This document shows positions 18,291-28,895 of a DNA stretch of 59,399 nucleotides, piece after piece (within the stretch, counting starts at the first letter, position 1; each line of letters begins with the position of its first letter). The notes beneath the pieces were generated by a model. It ran no database searches. It was not told the origin of the DNA and worked only from the letters and a program-made list of their open reading frames with translations. The position numbers were made by a program, and so were the translations under genes. Origin of the DNA: an uncultured Candidatus Pelagibacter sp. (GTDB taxonomy: Bacteria > Pseudomonadota > Alphaproteobacteria > Pelagibacterales > Pelagibacteraceae); contig CAJQRZ010000046.1 in the NCBI GenBank assembly GCA_905612435.1, positions 1 through 59,399 of the forward strand, in the 5' to 3' direction.

Positions 18291-19223
18291 TTAGAATTTT
18301 GAAGCTCTTTTTAACCTATCATTAATTGATTGTCCAATTCCAATATTTTGAACTTTTTCTACTGCAATAGATTTGTACCCCTCGTTCTTAATTTTTCTTA
18401 AAAAAGAATATAAATTTTTTGCTGCTTCTTTTAAATTATTTTTTTTACTTAAATAGAAATAATTTGAAGGGCTAATTTTTTTTTTTTTCACTAAAATATA
18501 AGCTTCATTTTTTTTTGGTTTAATAACATTCATTCTTAGAGGAATGCCAGGTGAGTAATGCAGTTGTGACTGGCCAGGAGAAATTTTTTTTTTGGGATTT
18601 ATATTAATTTTTAATTTTTTACCTAAAATTTTTTCTATTTTTGAAACTTCTAAGCCACCCAGTCTTAGTATTCGTGGCTTGTTCGTTAGATCAATTATTG
18701 TTGATTCAAGACCAATGCTACATTTACCACCATCTAAAACATATTTAATACTATTACCAAATTCTTCGTTAACATCAGAGGCTTGTACTGAGCTTAATCT
18801 AGTAGAAATATTTGCACTAGGAGCAGCCAATGGATAGTCTAATTTATTTAATAGTTGTTTAAAAATTTTATGCTTTGGAAATCTTACAGCCAAACTGTTA
18901 TCTTTGTTGGTAACAACTTTTGAAATTTTGGAATTTTTTTTTAAATTTAACACATAAGTTAATGGTCCAGGAGAAAATTTTTTATAAAGTTTAAGGAAGT
19001 TATTATTTATTAAACAATCCTTTTTTAAATCATTAATATTAGAATAATGAACAATTAAAGGGTTGGATTTAGGTCTTTTTTTTAAGCGAAATATCTTTTT
19101 TACCGCATAATTAGAATAGGCATTAGCAGCCAAGCCATAAACTGTTTCAGTAGGTACACCTATACAATAATTTTTATTTAGGTATTTTTTAGCTTTTTTG
19201 ATATTTGATTGATTAAATTTCAT
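18291..19223 (-). CDS. L-threonylcarbamoyladenylate synthase, Sua5/TsaC long type
   Basis: 310 residues. The YrdC domain (about 1-200) shows the typical CIGVPTETVYGLAANA, KKRPKSNPLIVHY, GPLTYVL, LAVRFPKH and PLAAPSANIS motifs and ends near DGGKCSIGLESTIIDL; a Sua5 C-terminal domain follows (about 215-310, start ISPGQSQLHYSPGIP). The enzyme makes threonylcarbamoyl-AMP from threonine, bicarbonate and ATP for t6A in ANN-decoding tRNAs. It is divergent from xseB with only 20 bases between starts. Confidence 0.93.
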   Translation of the reverse strand: MKFNQSNIKKAKKYLNKNYCIGVPTETVYGLAANAYSNYAVKKIFRLKKRPKSNPLIVHYSNINDLKKDCLINNNFLKLYKKFSPGPLTYVLNLKKNSKISKVVTNKDNSLAVRFPKHKIFKQLLNKLDYPLAAPSANISTRLSSVQASDVNEEFGNSIKYVLDGGKCSIGLESTIIDLTNKPRILRLGGLEVSKIEKILGKKLKININPKKKISPGQSQLHYSPGIPLRMNVIKPKKNEAYILVKKKKISPSNYFYLSKKNNLKEAAKNLYSFLRKIKNEGYKSIAVEKVQNIGIGQSINDRLKRASKF

Positions 19224-19243
19224 GTATTAATAATTACTATTAT

Positions 19244-19489
19244 ATGAAAGATAAAAATTTACCAGACGATAATAATTCTCAATCACTTGATGAATTAACT
19301 AATGATGCAAATAACATTATTGAATCGTTAGAGAATGAAAAAGATCTCCAAAATTCTATTGAAAACTATCAAAAATTAATAAAATTAAATAATAATATTG
19401 AAAAAAAATTCCGAAAGAACTCAAAAGAAATAAATGAACAAACGCAAAAAAAAATAAAAGAAATAACTAATAAAAAAAATGCAAAATAA
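19244..19489 (+). CDS. xseB: Exodeoxyribonuclease VII small subunit XseB
   Basis: 81 residues, the right size, with the family's pattern SLDELTNDANNIIESLEN followed by a coiled-coil rich in Lys, Asn and Glu. It overlaps ispA by 11 bases. The order xseB-ispA-dxs is the same as in E. coli and carries much of the identification, because the protein is short and low in complexity. XseB with XseA degrades single-stranded DNA; xseA is not in this window. Confidence 0.85.
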   Translation: MKDKNLPDDNNSQSLDELTNDANNIIESLENEKDLQNSIENYQKLIKLNNNIEKKFRKNSKEINEQTQKKIKEITNKKNAK

Positions 19490-20351
19490 ACTTATTAAAG
19501 TTGCTAAAGACACCAATTTATTTTTAAAAAATTTTATAAGAAAACAAAAAAAAACAGAATTATCCCGAGCAATGAATTATGGGTTATTTTCTGGTGGAAA
19601 AAAAATTAGATCAAAAATTTTATTAGATATAGGTTTTTTGTTTAAAGTTAATTATAAAACTTTAATTGCCGTCGGAGCGTCTGTAGAGTGCATACATGCA
19701 TACTCTTTAATTCATGATGATTTACCATGTATGGATAATGATAGTTTGAGAAGAGGGAAATTATCCACTCATGCTAAATTTGGTGAATCTACAGCAGTAT
19801 TAGCGGGCAACTCACTTTTAACAATGGCATTTGAAATTTTAACAAATTCCAATTTAAAAATAAATGAAAAAATAAAAGTTAATTTAATTAAAAAACTATC
19901 TGAATGTTCTGGTCACTTGGGAATAGCTGGGGGTCAATTTTTAGATTTAAGATTTGAAAAAAAAAAAATTTCTAAAAATAAAATTATAGATATGGAAATT
20001 AAAAAAACTGGAAAACTTTTTAGTTTTTGTTGCATGGCTCCGGCAATTATAAAATACAAAAATTTAAAAGAAATAAAATTTTTAGAAAAAACTGGATCTA
20101 ATATTGGTTTATTGTTTCAAATAGTTGATGATTTAATTGATTTTAAAGGATCTTCTAAAATAGCAGGAAAAAAAACAAGAAAAGATATTAAAAAAGGAAA
20201 AGCTACTCTTATAAGTTTACTCGGCTATAAAAATGCTATTAAATATAGAGATAAAATAAAATCTAAAATTATTAATGATTTAAAAAAATATGGCTCAAGA
20301 GCAAATAATATTAGTGAAACTTTAAATTATATTTTGAAAAGAAATAAATGA
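19479..20351 (+). CDS. ispA: Farnesyl/geranyl diphosphate synthase IspA
   Basis: 290 residues of the trans-prenyltransferase fold. The first aspartate-rich motif is [18 protein letters not shown] (DDxxxxD form of bacterial FPP synthases) and the second is [23 protein letters not shown] is the substrate-binding lysine/arginine region. It condenses IPP and DMAPP to farnesyl-PP for quinone and undecaprenyl carriers. It overlaps xseB upstream and dxs downstream (ATGA). Confidence 0.93.
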   Translation: MQNKLIKVAKDTNLFLKNFIRKQKKTELSRAMNYGLFSGGKKIRSKILLDIGFLFKVNYKTLIAVGASVECIHAYSLIHDDLPCMDNDSLRRGKLSTHAKFGESTAVLAGNSLLTMAFEILTNSNLKINEKIKVNLIKKLSECSGHLGIAGGQFLDLRFEKKKISKNKIIDMEIKKTGKLFSFCCMAPAIIKYKNLKEIKFLEKTGSNIGLLFQIVDDLIDFKGSSKIAGKKTRKDIKKGKATLISLLGYKNAIKYRDKIKSKIINDLKKYGSRANNISETLNYILKRNK

Positions 20352-22264
20352 TGCAAGATTATAAATTTTTAAAAGACATAAATTTTCCACATGATGTAAA
20401 AAAACTTTCTGAAAGTGACCTACAAGAACTTTCTGATGAAGTGAGAACGGAAATGATAACAGCAGTTTCTGAAACTGGTGGCCATTTAGGAGCTGGATTG
20501 GGAGTAGTAGAACTAACGGTTGCTTTGCACCATGTATTTAACACTCCAAACGACAAATTAATCTGGGATGTAGGTCATCAAACTTACCCACATAAAATTT
20601 TAACAGGAAGAAAAAATAAAATTAGAACCTTAAGACAAGGGAATGGGTTATCTGGATTTACTAAGAGATCTGAAAGTGAATACGATCCTTTTGGAGCCGC
20701 CCATAGTTCAACATCAATTTCTTCAGCATTAGGAATTGCTGAGGCCAATAAATTATCCAACAAATCAAATAATGTTATTGCTGTTATTGGTGATGGTGCG
20801 ATTAGTGCTGGCATGGCCTACGAAGCAATGAATAACGCTGGTGCTTCTAAAACTAAAATGATTGTTATTTTAAATGATAATGACATGTCTATTGCAAAAC
20901 CTGTTGGTGCAATGAGAACATATTTGGCAAGATTGCTTTCAGGGAAAATTTATTTTAGTTTAAGAGAAACTTTTAAATTAATTGTTTCAGCTTTTTCAAA
21001 AAGATTTAGTGTAAAAGCAGGAAAGGCAGAAGACTTTTTACGTTCAGCAGTAACAGGAGGAACACTTTTTAATTCTTTAGGATTTTATTATATAGGACCC
21101 ATTGATGGTCATGATTTAGATGTTCTTTTACCTATTTTAAAAAATGCAAGAGATTCAAAGTATGAGGGGCCAATTATGATTCATATAAAAACACAAAAAG
21201 GTAAAGGCTATTCTTATGCAGAAAAAGCAAATGATCATTATCATGGAGTTTCAAAATTCAATGTTGCAACGGGAGAACAAGTTAAGACTGAAACAAATCT
21301 GCCGGCATATACAAAAGTTTTTGCAAATACATTAGTTAAACACGCCCAAAGAGATAGTAAAATTGTTGGAATCACAGCAGCAATGCCAGGTGGAACAGGA
21401 ATGGATATTTTTGCAAAAGAGTTCCCAAAAAGAATGTTTGATGTTGGAATAGCAGAACAACATGCTGTTACTTTTGCTGCTGGATTAGCTACAGAAGGTT
21501 ATAAACCGTATGCTGCAATTTATTCGACTTTTTTACAAAGAGCTTATGACCAGATAGTTCACGACGTCGCCATACAAAGTTTACCAGTTAGATTTGCGAT
21601 TGATAGAGCAGGTTTAGTTGGTGCAGACGGATCAACGCATGCTGGTTCATTTGATGTTACATATTTATCAACTTTACCTAATTTTATAGTTATGGCTGCG
21701 AGTGATGAATCTGAGTTAGTAAAAATGATTAATACATCTGTTGATATTAACGACCAACCTAGTGCGATTAGATATCCAAGAGGTACAGGAATTGGATTAG
21801 AATTACCATCTATTGATGAAAAAATAGAGATTGGTAAAGGAAGAATAATTCAAGAAGGAAAAAAAGTTTGTATTTTAAGTCTGGGAACACGATTAGAACA
21901 ATGTAAAATTGCTGCTGAGGAATTAAAAAACAAAGGAATTACTGTAACAATTATTGACGCAAGATTCGCCAAACCATTAGATGAAGAACTTATTTTGAGA
22001 TGTGCAAGGGAGCATGAGTTAATGATTACTATTGAAGAAGGATCAATTGGCGGTTTTGGTTCGCATGTTGAAAACTTACTAGCCGAAAAAGGTATTTTTG
22101 ACAAAGGTTTGAAGTTTAGATCAATGACCTTACCAGATATTTTTATCGAACAAGATAACCCAAAAAAAATGTATGATGTTGCAGGTTTAAATTCAACTCA
22201 GATTTCAAAAAAGATTTTAGATACCTTATTTACAAAAGATTCCATCAAAGTAGTTAAAAATTAA
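20348..22264 (+). CDS. dxs: 1-deoxy-D-xylulose-5-phosphate synthase Dxs
   Basis: 638 residues, full length. The thiamine-diphosphate site [18 protein letters not shown], the [15 protein letters not shown] and [14 protein letters not shown] motifs, the [19 protein letters not shown]-type glutamate motif of the transketolase pyrimidine domain and a C-terminal transketolase domain are all present. It condenses pyruvate and glyceraldehyde-3-P, the first step of the MEP isoprenoid route, so it feeds IspA encoded next door and IspB at 24 kb. Two tandem ATG codons overlap the ispA stop. Confidence 0.97.
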   Translation: MMQDYKFLKDINFPHDVKKLSESDLQELSDEVRTEMITAVSETGGHLGAGLGVVELTVALHHVFNTPNDKLIWDVGHQTYPHKILTGRKNKIRTLRQGNGLSGFTKRSESEYDPFGAAHSSTSISSALGIAEANKLSNKSNNVIAVIGDGAISAGMAYEAMNNAGASKTKMIVILNDNDMSIAKPVGAMRTYLARLLSGKIYFSLRETFKLIVSAFSKRFSVKAGKAEDFLRSAVTGGTLFNSLGFYYIGPIDGHDLDVLLPILKNARDSKYEGPIMIHIKTQKGKGYSYAEKANDHYHGVSKFNVATGEQVKTETNLPAYTKVFANTLVKHAQRDSKIVGITAAMPGGTGMDIFAKEFPKRMFDVGIAEQHAVTFAAGLATEGYKPYAAIYSTFLQRAYDQIVHDVAIQSLPVRFAIDRAGLVGADGSTHAGSFDVTYLSTLPNFIVMAASDESELVKMINTSVDINDQPSAIRYPRGTGIGLELPSIDEKIEIGKGRIIQEGKKVCILSLGTRLEQCKIAAEELKNKGITVTIIDARFAKPLDEELILRCAREHELMITIEEGSIGGFGSHVENLLAEKGIFDKGLKFRSMTLPDIFIEQDNPKKMYDVAGLNSTQISKKILDTLFTKDSIKVVKN

Positions 22265-22284
22265 AATAAATATAAAAAAAATTA

Positions 22285-23367
22285 TTAGCTACATTGAGCT
22301 TTATTCATTAAGTAGTGATCTAATAGCACACAATTTAACATTGCTTCACCAACTGGAACGGCACGTATCCCTACACAAGGGTCATGTCTACCTTTAACCG
22401 AGATAGTTGTATTTTTTCCAAATCTATCAACTGTTTTTCTGCTTTTTAAGATAGAAGAAGTTGGTTTAACAGCAAAAGAAACAATTATTTCCTGGCCACT
22501 TGAAATACCACCAAGAATTCCTCCAGCATTATTTGATTCAAATTTTATTTTTTTACCTTTTTGAGAAATTTCATCTGAATTTTGTTCGCCAGTTAATTGT
22601 GCTGAATTCATTCCAGATCCAATATTAACTCCTTTAACTGCATTTATACTCATCATAGCAGAAGCAATGTCCATATCTAATTTTGAATAAATGGGAGCTC
22701 CTAAACCAACTGGAATTCCTCTAGCTCTTATTTCAATAATTGCCCCACAAGAGGATCCAGATTTTCTTATACTAAGTAAATATTTTTCCCACAATTTTAC
22801 AATCGATTTATCAGGACAAAAAAATGAGTTTTTTTTAATTGTTTGATCACTCCATTTATTTACATCGCATCCAAGAATTCCTAATTGGGTTACTGCACCA
22901 ATTACTTTAAATTTTTTTCCAATTTTGATTTCTAAAACCTTTTTTGCTATTGCACCAGCAGCAACTCTTGCAGCTGTTTCTCTAGCAGATGATCTTCCAC
23001 CACCTCTGTAATCCCGAATTCCATATTTTTTAAAGTATGTAAAATCTGCGTGGCCTGGCCTAAACTTATTTTTAATAGTTTCGTAGTCTCTAGACCTCAT
23101 ATCTTGATTATAAATAATTAGAGAAATAGGTGTACCCGTTGTTTTTCCATCAAATACTCCTGATAGAATTTGAACTTTATCATCTTCTTTTCTTTGAGTT
23201 GTAAACTTTGATTGCCCAGGCTTCCTTTTATTAAGTTCTATTTGGATGTCCTGTTCTTTTATATTAATATTTGGTGGACACCCATCAATTATACAGCCTA
23301 TAGCTGGCCCATGGGATTCACCCCATGTAGTGAAACGAAATAGCTTTCCAAAAGTATTAAATGACAT
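22285..23367 (-). CDS. aroC: Chorismate synthase AroC
   Basis: 360 residues, usual length. It begins [23 protein letters not shown], the first chorismate synthase signature, and includes the [39 protein letters not shown] region and a C-terminal [19 protein letters not shown] signature. It uses reduced FMN to make chorismate from EPSP. Convergent with dxs and divergent from pdxH, whose product also handles FMN. Confidence 0.97.
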   Translation of the reverse strand: MSFNTFGKLFRFTTWGESHGPAIGCIIDGCPPNINIKEQDIQIELNKRKPGQSKFTTQRKEDDKVQILSGVFDGKTTGTPISLIIYNQDMRSRDYETIKNKFRPGHADFTYFKKYGIRDYRGGGRSSARETAARVAAGAIAKKVLEIKIGKKFKVIGAVTQLGILGCDVNKWSDQTIKKNSFFCPDKSIVKLWEKYLLSIRKSGSSCGAIIEIRARGIPVGLGAPIYSKLDMDIASAMMSINAVKGVNIGSGMNSAQLTGEQNSDEISQKGKKIKFESNNAGGILGGISSGQEIIVSFAVKPTSSILKSRKTVDRFGKNTTISVKGRHDPCVGIRAVPVGEAMLNCVLLDHYLMNKAQCS

Positions 23368-23400
23368 TATTCATATTATATAGATTATTTTGTTAAAATT

Positions 23401-24027
23401 ATGAATCAAAAAAACCTTTTAGGATTGAATAGTTGCTTTTTGGATCTAAATGACCCAATTGAGCTGTTTAAAATATGGATGGAAGAAGCTAAAGCTAGTG
23501 AACCTAATGATTCAAATGCATTGGCTCTAGCTACAGCTGATAAAAATGGAATACCATCAATCAGAATGGTTTTATTAAAAGATTTTAGTAAGAGAGGATT
23601 TGTATTTTATACTAATTTAGAAAGTCAAAAAGGTAATGAATTAAAAGAAAATCCTAACGCTTCTATGTGCTTTCATTGGAAAAGTTTATTAAGACAGATA
23701 AGAGTTAATGGAAAGTTGTTAAAAGTATCTGAAGATGTGGCTGATGAATATTATAATTCCAGAACATATGATAGTAGGATTGGTGCATGGGCATCTAAAC
23801 AAAGCACAGTTCTCAAAAGTAGAAATAGTCTAATTTCATTAATAGACGAATATAAAAAAAAATATAACAATAAAGATAGCGTCCCTAGACCCAAACATTG
23901 GTCAGGATGGAATTTATTGCCATCAAGTATTGAGTTTTGGTTAGATGGAGACAATAGAATTCATGAAAGACTTAAATATATTAAAGACAAAAATGGGAAC
24001 TGGAATAAATTTTTATTGAATCCCTAA
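23401..24027 (+). CDS. pdxH: Pyridoxamine/pyridoxine 5'-phosphate oxidase PdxH
   Basis: 208 residues. The FMN-binding split-barrel motifs IPSIRMVLLKDFSKRGFVFYTN and CFHWKSLLRQIRVNG, the SRIGAWAS loop and the C-terminal FWLDGDNRIHERLKYI dimer region are all present. It makes pyridoxal-5'-phosphate with oxygen. It is divergent from aroC across 33 bases. Its TAA (24025-24027) overlaps the stop codon of ispB on the other strand. Confidence 0.95.
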   Translation: MNQKNLLGLNSCFLDLNDPIELFKIWMEEAKASEPNDSNALALATADKNGIPSIRMVLLKDFSKRGFVFYTNLESQKGNELKENPNASMCFHWKSLLRQIRVNGKLLKVSEDVADEYYNSRTYDSRIGAWASKQSTVLKSRNSLISLIDEYKKKYNNKDSVPRPKHWSGWNLLPSSIEFWLDGDNRIHERLKYIKDKNGNWNKFLLNP

Positions 24028-25037
24028 AATTTTCTTTCCAAACTAAAAGAAGTTAGGTTTTCTAAAATTGTTTTTTCTTCAGATTCTTTAAATATACTTA
24101 AAGAATTTGAAGCAAGGTTGATAAAGTAGTCAGCTTTTTTATAGCATTCATTAATTATATTATATTTTTTTATTAAGCTTAAAGTAAAAGAAAGATCAGA
24201 GTCTGACCGAACATCTTGTTTAAAAAAGCTTTTTATTTTTTGTTTTTCTAAAATATTTATTTTTTGAAACAGTAAGATAATTGGCAAAGTAATTTTCCCT
24301 TCGAAAAAATCTTTACCCACTTTCTTTCCAAAAAATTTTAATTTTGAATTATAATCTAAAGCATCATCAGCTATTTGAAAAGTTAAACCAATATTTTTTC
24401 CATAAAAATCTAAAGCATTTTTTTTTCTACTTTCAATGTTTGATAGAATTGCACCAACTTTTGTAGAAGCCGAAAATAAAGCTGCAGTTTTAGATGAAAT
24501 TATTTTTAAGTAGGTTTCTTCAAGCATATCAATTTCACCTTTGTGTTGTAATTGTAAAACTTCACCCTGAGCGATTTGTGCTGAAGTGGATGATAAAAGT
24601 TTTAAAATTTCTAAATTTCCATCTTCAACCATTATTTCAAAACAACGACTTAGTAGATAATCTCCAATTAAAATTGAAGATTGATTTCCCCAAATAGAAT
24701 TTAGCGTTTTTTTTCCTCTTCTTAAGTCTGCGACATCTATTACATCATCGTGCATGAGAGTCGCGCTATGGATTAACTCTACACAAGCAGCTAAATTAAT
24801 ATCTCGACCACCCTTTGTATATCCACATAATTTTGCTGAGCCTAAAGTTAAAAGCGCTCTTAATCTTTTTCCACCAGTTAGAATATGATAGTCCGTCATT
24901 TTTTGAACTAACTCAACATCACTAGTAAGATTTGATTTTATTTTTTCTTCTACAAGAAACAGTTTTTCATCAACTGATTCTTTTAACCGAAAATAAGAAT
25001 TATTTATTTGATTTTTAAGTTGTACAACTGATCCCAT
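24024..25037 (-). CDS. ispB: Octaprenyl-type polyprenyl diphosphate synthase IspB
   Basis: 337 residues. The first motif LMHDDVIDVADLRRG has the DDxxD form of long-chain synthases, and the second is FQIADDALDY. GGKRLRALLTL is the IPP-binding region. It extends farnesyl-PP to the ubiquinone side chain at the membrane face. The product length cannot be set by eye. A paralogue, IspA, is encoded 4 kb away and has the short-chain motif. Divergent from sohB. Confidence 0.92.
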   Translation of the reverse strand: MGSVVQLKNQINNSYFRLKESVDEKLFLVEEKIKSNLTSDVELVQKMTDYHILTGGKRLRALLTLGSAKLCGYTKGGRDINLAACVELIHSATLMHDDVIDVADLRRGKKTLNSIWGNQSSILIGDYLLSRCFEIMVEDGNLEILKLLSSTSAQIAQGEVLQLQHKGEIDMLEETYLKIISSKTAALFSASTKVGAILSNIESRKKNALDFYGKNIGLTFQIADDALDYNSKLKFFGKKVGKDFFEGKITLPIILLFQKINILEKQKIKSFFKQDVRSDSDLSFTLSLIKKYNIINECYKKADYFINLASNSLSIFKESEEKTILENLTSFSLERKF

Positions 25038-25082
25038 ATAAAATTAAGTTAGTATAATTATGTTTTATTTATTACTTATCAA

Positions 25083-25110
25083 TTGACGCACCTTTATCTT
25101 CAACTATAAG
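25083..25110 (+). promoter_or_regulatory. Candidate sigma-70 promoter for sohB-glyQS-ppdK
   Basis: TTGACG (25083-25088) and TATAAG (25105-25110) are spaced by 16 bases, about 39 bases before the sohB ATG, in the 111-base gap between divergent ispB and sohB. It would serve the tightly packed run through ppdK. Confidence 0.5.
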
Positions 25111-25148
25111 TAGCTTTATATTAAATCAAAATTTTGTAAGGATATAAA

Positions 25149-25955
25149 ATGTTCTCTTTTTTAAAAAAAAAAAATATAGTTGCTCATATCAAGCTAAATG
25201 GCATAATTGGAAATGCTGGTAAATTTAAACAAGGTATAGATTTTGCAGGTCAGGAAGAAATCATAGAAAAAGCTTTTTCTTTAAAAAAGGCTAAAGTTGT
25301 TGCAATCACTATTAATTCACCTGGTGGATCACCAGTACAATCTCATTTAATTTATAAGTTTATTAGAGCCCAAGCCAAAAAAAATAAAAAGAAAGTTATT
25401 GTATTTGCAGAAGATGTTGCGGCATCTGGAGGTTATCTCATTGCATGTGCGGGAGATGAAATATACGCAAACTCTAGTTCAATTATTGGATCAATCGGTG
25501 TAATATATTCTTCTTTTGGATTTACGGAACTGATAAAAAAAATTGGGGTTGAACGAAGAGTTCACACAGCTGGAAAAAATAAAAGTACTTTAGACCCATT
25601 TCTTTATGAAAAATCAGAAGATATTGAAAGACTTAAAATTATACAATTAGAACTTCACAAAGATTTTATTAAAGTAGTAGAAGAAAGTAGAGGCTCTAAA
25701 CTTAATAAATCTGAAATGGAATTATTTTCTGGAGAGTTTTGGTCTGGAAGTAAGGCAAAAGAATTGGGTTTAATTGATAGTGTAGGTAATGCCAATGAAG
25801 TTTTAAAAGAAAAATTTGGTGAAGATGTTGTTATTAAAAAATTTGAAAAATCTAAAGGTTGGTTAAGTAAAAAACTTTCTTCATCTAGCAATCAAGTAGA
25901 CCAGCTTGCAAATATTTTAGAAGAAAGGTCTATCTGGCAAAGATATGGCTGCTAA
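25149..25955 (+). CDS. S49-family serine peptidase (SohB/SppA-like)
   Basis: 268 residues. The SppA fold is seen from [20 protein letters not shown] through [23 protein letters not shown] (nucleophile serine in AASGGY) to [16 protein letters not shown], with the general-base lysine expected in GKNKSTLDP. It lacks a clear N-terminal membrane helix or signal peptide, so it may act on the cytoplasmic face or be peripheral; that differs from E. coli SppA. The 3' end overlaps glyQ by 11 bases. Single-domain length is typical for alphaproteobacteria. Confidence 0.88.
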   Translation: MFSFLKKKNIVAHIKLNGIIGNAGKFKQGIDFAGQEEIIEKAFSLKKAKVVAITINSPGGSPVQSHLIYKFIRAQAKKNKKKVIVFAEDVAASGGYLIACAGDEIYANSSSIIGSIGVIYSSFGFTELIKKIGVERRVHTAGKNKSTLDPFLYEKSEDIERLKIIQLELHKDFIKVVEESRGSKLNKSEMELFSGEFWSGSKAKELGLIDSVGNANEVLKEKFGEDVVIKKFEKSKGWLSKKLSSSSNQVDQLANILEERSIWQRYGC

Positions 25956-26829
25956 AAAAAAAAATATAAAACCTACATTTAAATCTTTTCAAGATACCAT
26001 ATTTAATCTTCAAAAATACTGGGGCAAACAAGGTTGTGTTGTTTTACAACCTTATGACATGGAAGTTGGAGCAGGAACTTTTCATCCGGCAACAACACTA
26101 AGATCGTTAGGACCCAAACCTTGGATGACTGCTTATGTTCAACCATCAAGAAGACCAACAGATGGAAGGTATGGAGATAACCCTAATCGATTACAGCATT
26201 ATTATCAGTTCCAAGTTTTAATTAAACCTTCTCCAAATAATATTAAAAAACTTTATCTAAATAGTTTAACGACTATAGGCATTAATCATAAAGAGCATGA
26301 TATTAGATTCGTAGAAGATGATTGGGAGAGTCCAACTTTGGGTGCTTCAGGACTTGGTTGGGAAGTTTGGTGTGATGGAATGGAAATTACACAATTTACT
26401 TACTTCCAACAAATGGCAGGCATTGAATGTAAACCAGTTTCAGTTGAAATCACCTATGGTCTTGAAAGAATTTGTATGTTCACCCAGCAAAAAAAAAATG
26501 TTTATGACCTCTTGTGGAATGATGAGGGAATAAAATATGGTGAGATATTTCATCAAGCTGAAAAAGAATTTTCAGCTTATAATTTTGAACATGCTAACAC
26601 GGAAAACTTATTTAAAATGTTTGATATGCTAGAACTAGAAGCAAAAGCATTAGTGGAAAAAAAATTATCATTACCTGCATATGATCAGTGTCTAAAAGCA
26701 AACCACTTGTTTAATATTCTTGATGCAAGAGGAGTTATTAGTGTAGCCCAAAGAGCTGGCTATATTGGGAAAATTAGAAATATTACAAAGGGTGTTGCGG
26801 AAATCTGGTTAAGCAGCCAAATAAAATAA
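25945..26829 (+). CDS. glyQ: Glycyl-tRNA synthetase alpha subunit GlyQ
   Basis: 294 residues. It has the [19 protein letters not shown] start, [20 protein letters not shown], the [18 protein letters not shown] motif and YGLERICMF, all class II GlyQ marks. With GlyS it charges tRNA-Gly as an alpha2-beta2 enzyme. It overlaps sohB upstream and shares one base with the glyS start. Confidence 0.97.
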   Translation: MAAKKKNIKPTFKSFQDTIFNLQKYWGKQGCVVLQPYDMEVGAGTFHPATTLRSLGPKPWMTAYVQPSRRPTDGRYGDNPNRLQHYYQFQVLIKPSPNNIKKLYLNSLTTIGINHKEHDIRFVEDDWESPTLGASGLGWEVWCDGMEITQFTYFQQMAGIECKPVSVEITYGLERICMFTQQKKNVYDLLWNDEGIKYGEIFHQAEKEFSAYNFEHANTENLFKMFDMLELEAKALVEKKLSLPAYDQCLKANHLFNILDARGVISVAQRAGYIGKIRNITKGVAEIWLSSQIK

Positions 26830-28895
26830 TGTCAGAGTTTTTTTTAGAACTTTTCAGTGAAGAAATTCCTGCAAACTTGCAGAAAAACTCTCGTACAGTT
26901 TTATTAGATAGCTTCAAAAATTTATTTGAGGCCAAACAGATAAAATTTAAAAAAAGCGCAGTATACACGACACCAAATAGGCTAATAGTTTCATTTGAAA
27001 GTCTAACTAAAGGAATAACTCAAAAAGCTGAAGAAATAAGAGGACCAAATGTTAATGCCCCGGAAAAAGCAGTAGATGGGTTTTTAAGGTCTAATCAAAT
27101 AGATAGAGAAGACTTGTTTAAAAAAGTAATCAAAAAAGGAGAATTTTATTTTTTTAAGAGATTGTCAAAAAAAATAAATACTATTGACTTGCTGCAAGAT
27201 GAAATCCCATTGATTCTTGACAAAATGCAGTGGAAAAAATCAATGAGATGGGGAGACTTTAGTCTTAATTGGGCAAGACCATTAAAGTCAATATTAGCAG
27301 TTTTTGATAGAAATAGTTTAAATTTTAAATTTCATCACTTAACTTGTTCAAACACAACTTTTATTGATAAAGACTTTGAAGATAAAAAAAAAATATTTAA
27401 AGATTTTAAAAGCTATAAATTTTTTTTTCATAAGTCAGGAATAATTATAGATCATAACTTGAGAAAAAAGTTTATAGAAAAAGAATTTGTAAAAATTTCT
27501 AAAAGAAAAAAATTTATAATAGACTCTAACAATAAACTCTTAGATGAAGTTACAGGTTTGGTAACACAACCTAATATTTTAATTTGTAAATTTGATGAAA
27601 AATTTTTAAATATTCCAAAAGAAATCTTAATTATTACGATGCAATATCATCAAAGATATTTTCCTACATTTAATCAAAAAGGAAATATTACAAATGAATT
27701 TTTGGTAGTTGCTAACAATAAGGATGTAAAAGGATTTATTAAATCAGGTAATGAGCGAGTAGTAGAAGCAAGATTAAGCGATGCTCAATTCTTTTGGGAA
27801 AAAAATAAATCACAAAATTTAGTCAAACAAGTTACGAAATTAAAATCAATGAATTATTTTAAAGGTCTTGGTTCTTACTTTGATAAAATACAAAGAATGA
27901 GAAAATTGGGTGGTATGATCTCTGATGTGCTACTTATAAGTAAAGATAAGGTTGAGTTATCATGCTCAATTAGTAAGGTAGATTTAATTTCGGATCTAGT
28001 GGGTGAGTTTCCAGAGCTACAGGGAATTATGGGAGGTTATTTTGCAGAGTCTCAAGGTTTTGAAAAAGATATTTCTTTAGCTTTAAGTGAGCAGTATTTA
28101 CCTCTGGGTCTTGATAGCAAAGTGCCTCAAAAAAAATATAGTATTGCATTGTCATTGACAGATAAATTAGACACTTTAGTTGGGTTTTTTGGTATTAATC
28201 AAAAACCAACAAGCTCAAAAGATCCATACGCATTAAGAAGATCGGCTTTAGGGATTATTAGATTATTAATAGAGAATAACAATGAATTTAAGTTAAGAGG
28301 TTTAATAAATTATTCACAGCTTCTTCATGAAGAACAAGGATTTAAGTTTGATAATTATTCAGTTCAAAAAGAAATAACTGACTTTTTATTAGATAGAATG
28401 AGATATTATATGAAAGAAAAAAATATTAGAGTCGATATTATTGAAGCTAGTATAAGCTCTGGTGGATTAGATCGTCTTACAACAATTTATAAAAAAGCTT
28501 TATTTTTAAATAAAATAATAAATCAACAAATTGGAATTGATATAGTTTCAAGCTATAAGCGAGCTTCAAGTATTTTAGATAATGAGCTTAAAGATAAAAC
28601 ATTAGAGATCTCGAATACAACAGATCCTGGAATTTTTAAAAATGACTATGAAAAAAATTTATATAAAAAGATTAAACAATTAATGAAGTATTTTGGAAAT
28701 ATTAATAAAGATGAAAATTACAATGAAACACTTGAAAATCTAGCAAGTGTAAAAACTGTAGTTTTTGAATTTTTTGATAATGTTATTGTTAATGATGATG
28801 AAATGATTATTAAAAAAAACAGATTGGAACTTTTACAAATGTTATGTAAAACCTTTAATAATTATATAAATTTTTCTAACATTGAGAACATTTAG
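26829..28895 (+). CDS. glyS: Glycyl-tRNA synthetase beta subunit GlyS
   Basis: 688 residues. It begins SEFFLELFSEEIPA, typical of GlyS, followed by EIRGPN, QMKWKKSMRWG-like and RYFPTF segments, the VVEARLSDAQFFW motif, the HD-like DLVGEFPELQGIMGGYFA region and a C-terminal anticodon-binding domain. The subunit binds tRNA. It is coupled to glyQ and followed directly by ppdK. Confidence 0.96.
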   Translation: MSEFFLELFSEEIPANLQKNSRTVLLDSFKNLFEAKQIKFKKSAVYTTPNRLIVSFESLTKGITQKAEEIRGPNVNAPEKAVDGFLRSNQIDREDLFKKVIKKGEFYFFKRLSKKINTIDLLQDEIPLILDKMQWKKSMRWGDFSLNWARPLKSILAVFDRNSLNFKFHHLTCSNTTFIDKDFEDKKKIFKDFKSYKFFFHKSGIIIDHNLRKKFIEKEFVKISKRKKFIIDSNNKLLDEVTGLVTQPNILICKFDEKFLNIPKEILIITMQYHQRYFPTFNQKGNITNEFLVVANNKDVKGFIKSGNERVVEARLSDAQFFWEKNKSQNLVKQVTKLKSMNYFKGLGSYFDKIQRMRKLGGMISDVLLISKDKVELSCSISKVDLISDLVGEFPELQGIMGGYFAESQGFEKDISLALSEQYLPLGLDSKVPQKKYSIALSLTDKLDTLVGFFGINQKPTSSKDPYALRRSALGIIRLLIENNNEFKLRGLINYSQLLHEEQGFKFDNYSVQKEITDFLLDRMRYYMKEKNIRVDIIEASISSGGLDRLTTIYKKALFLNKIINQQIGIDIVSSYKRASSILDNELKDKTLEISNTTDPGIFKNDYEKNLYKKIKQLMKYFGNINKDENYNETLENLASVKTVVFEFFDNVIVNDDEMIIKKNRLELLQMLCKTFNNYINFSNIENI

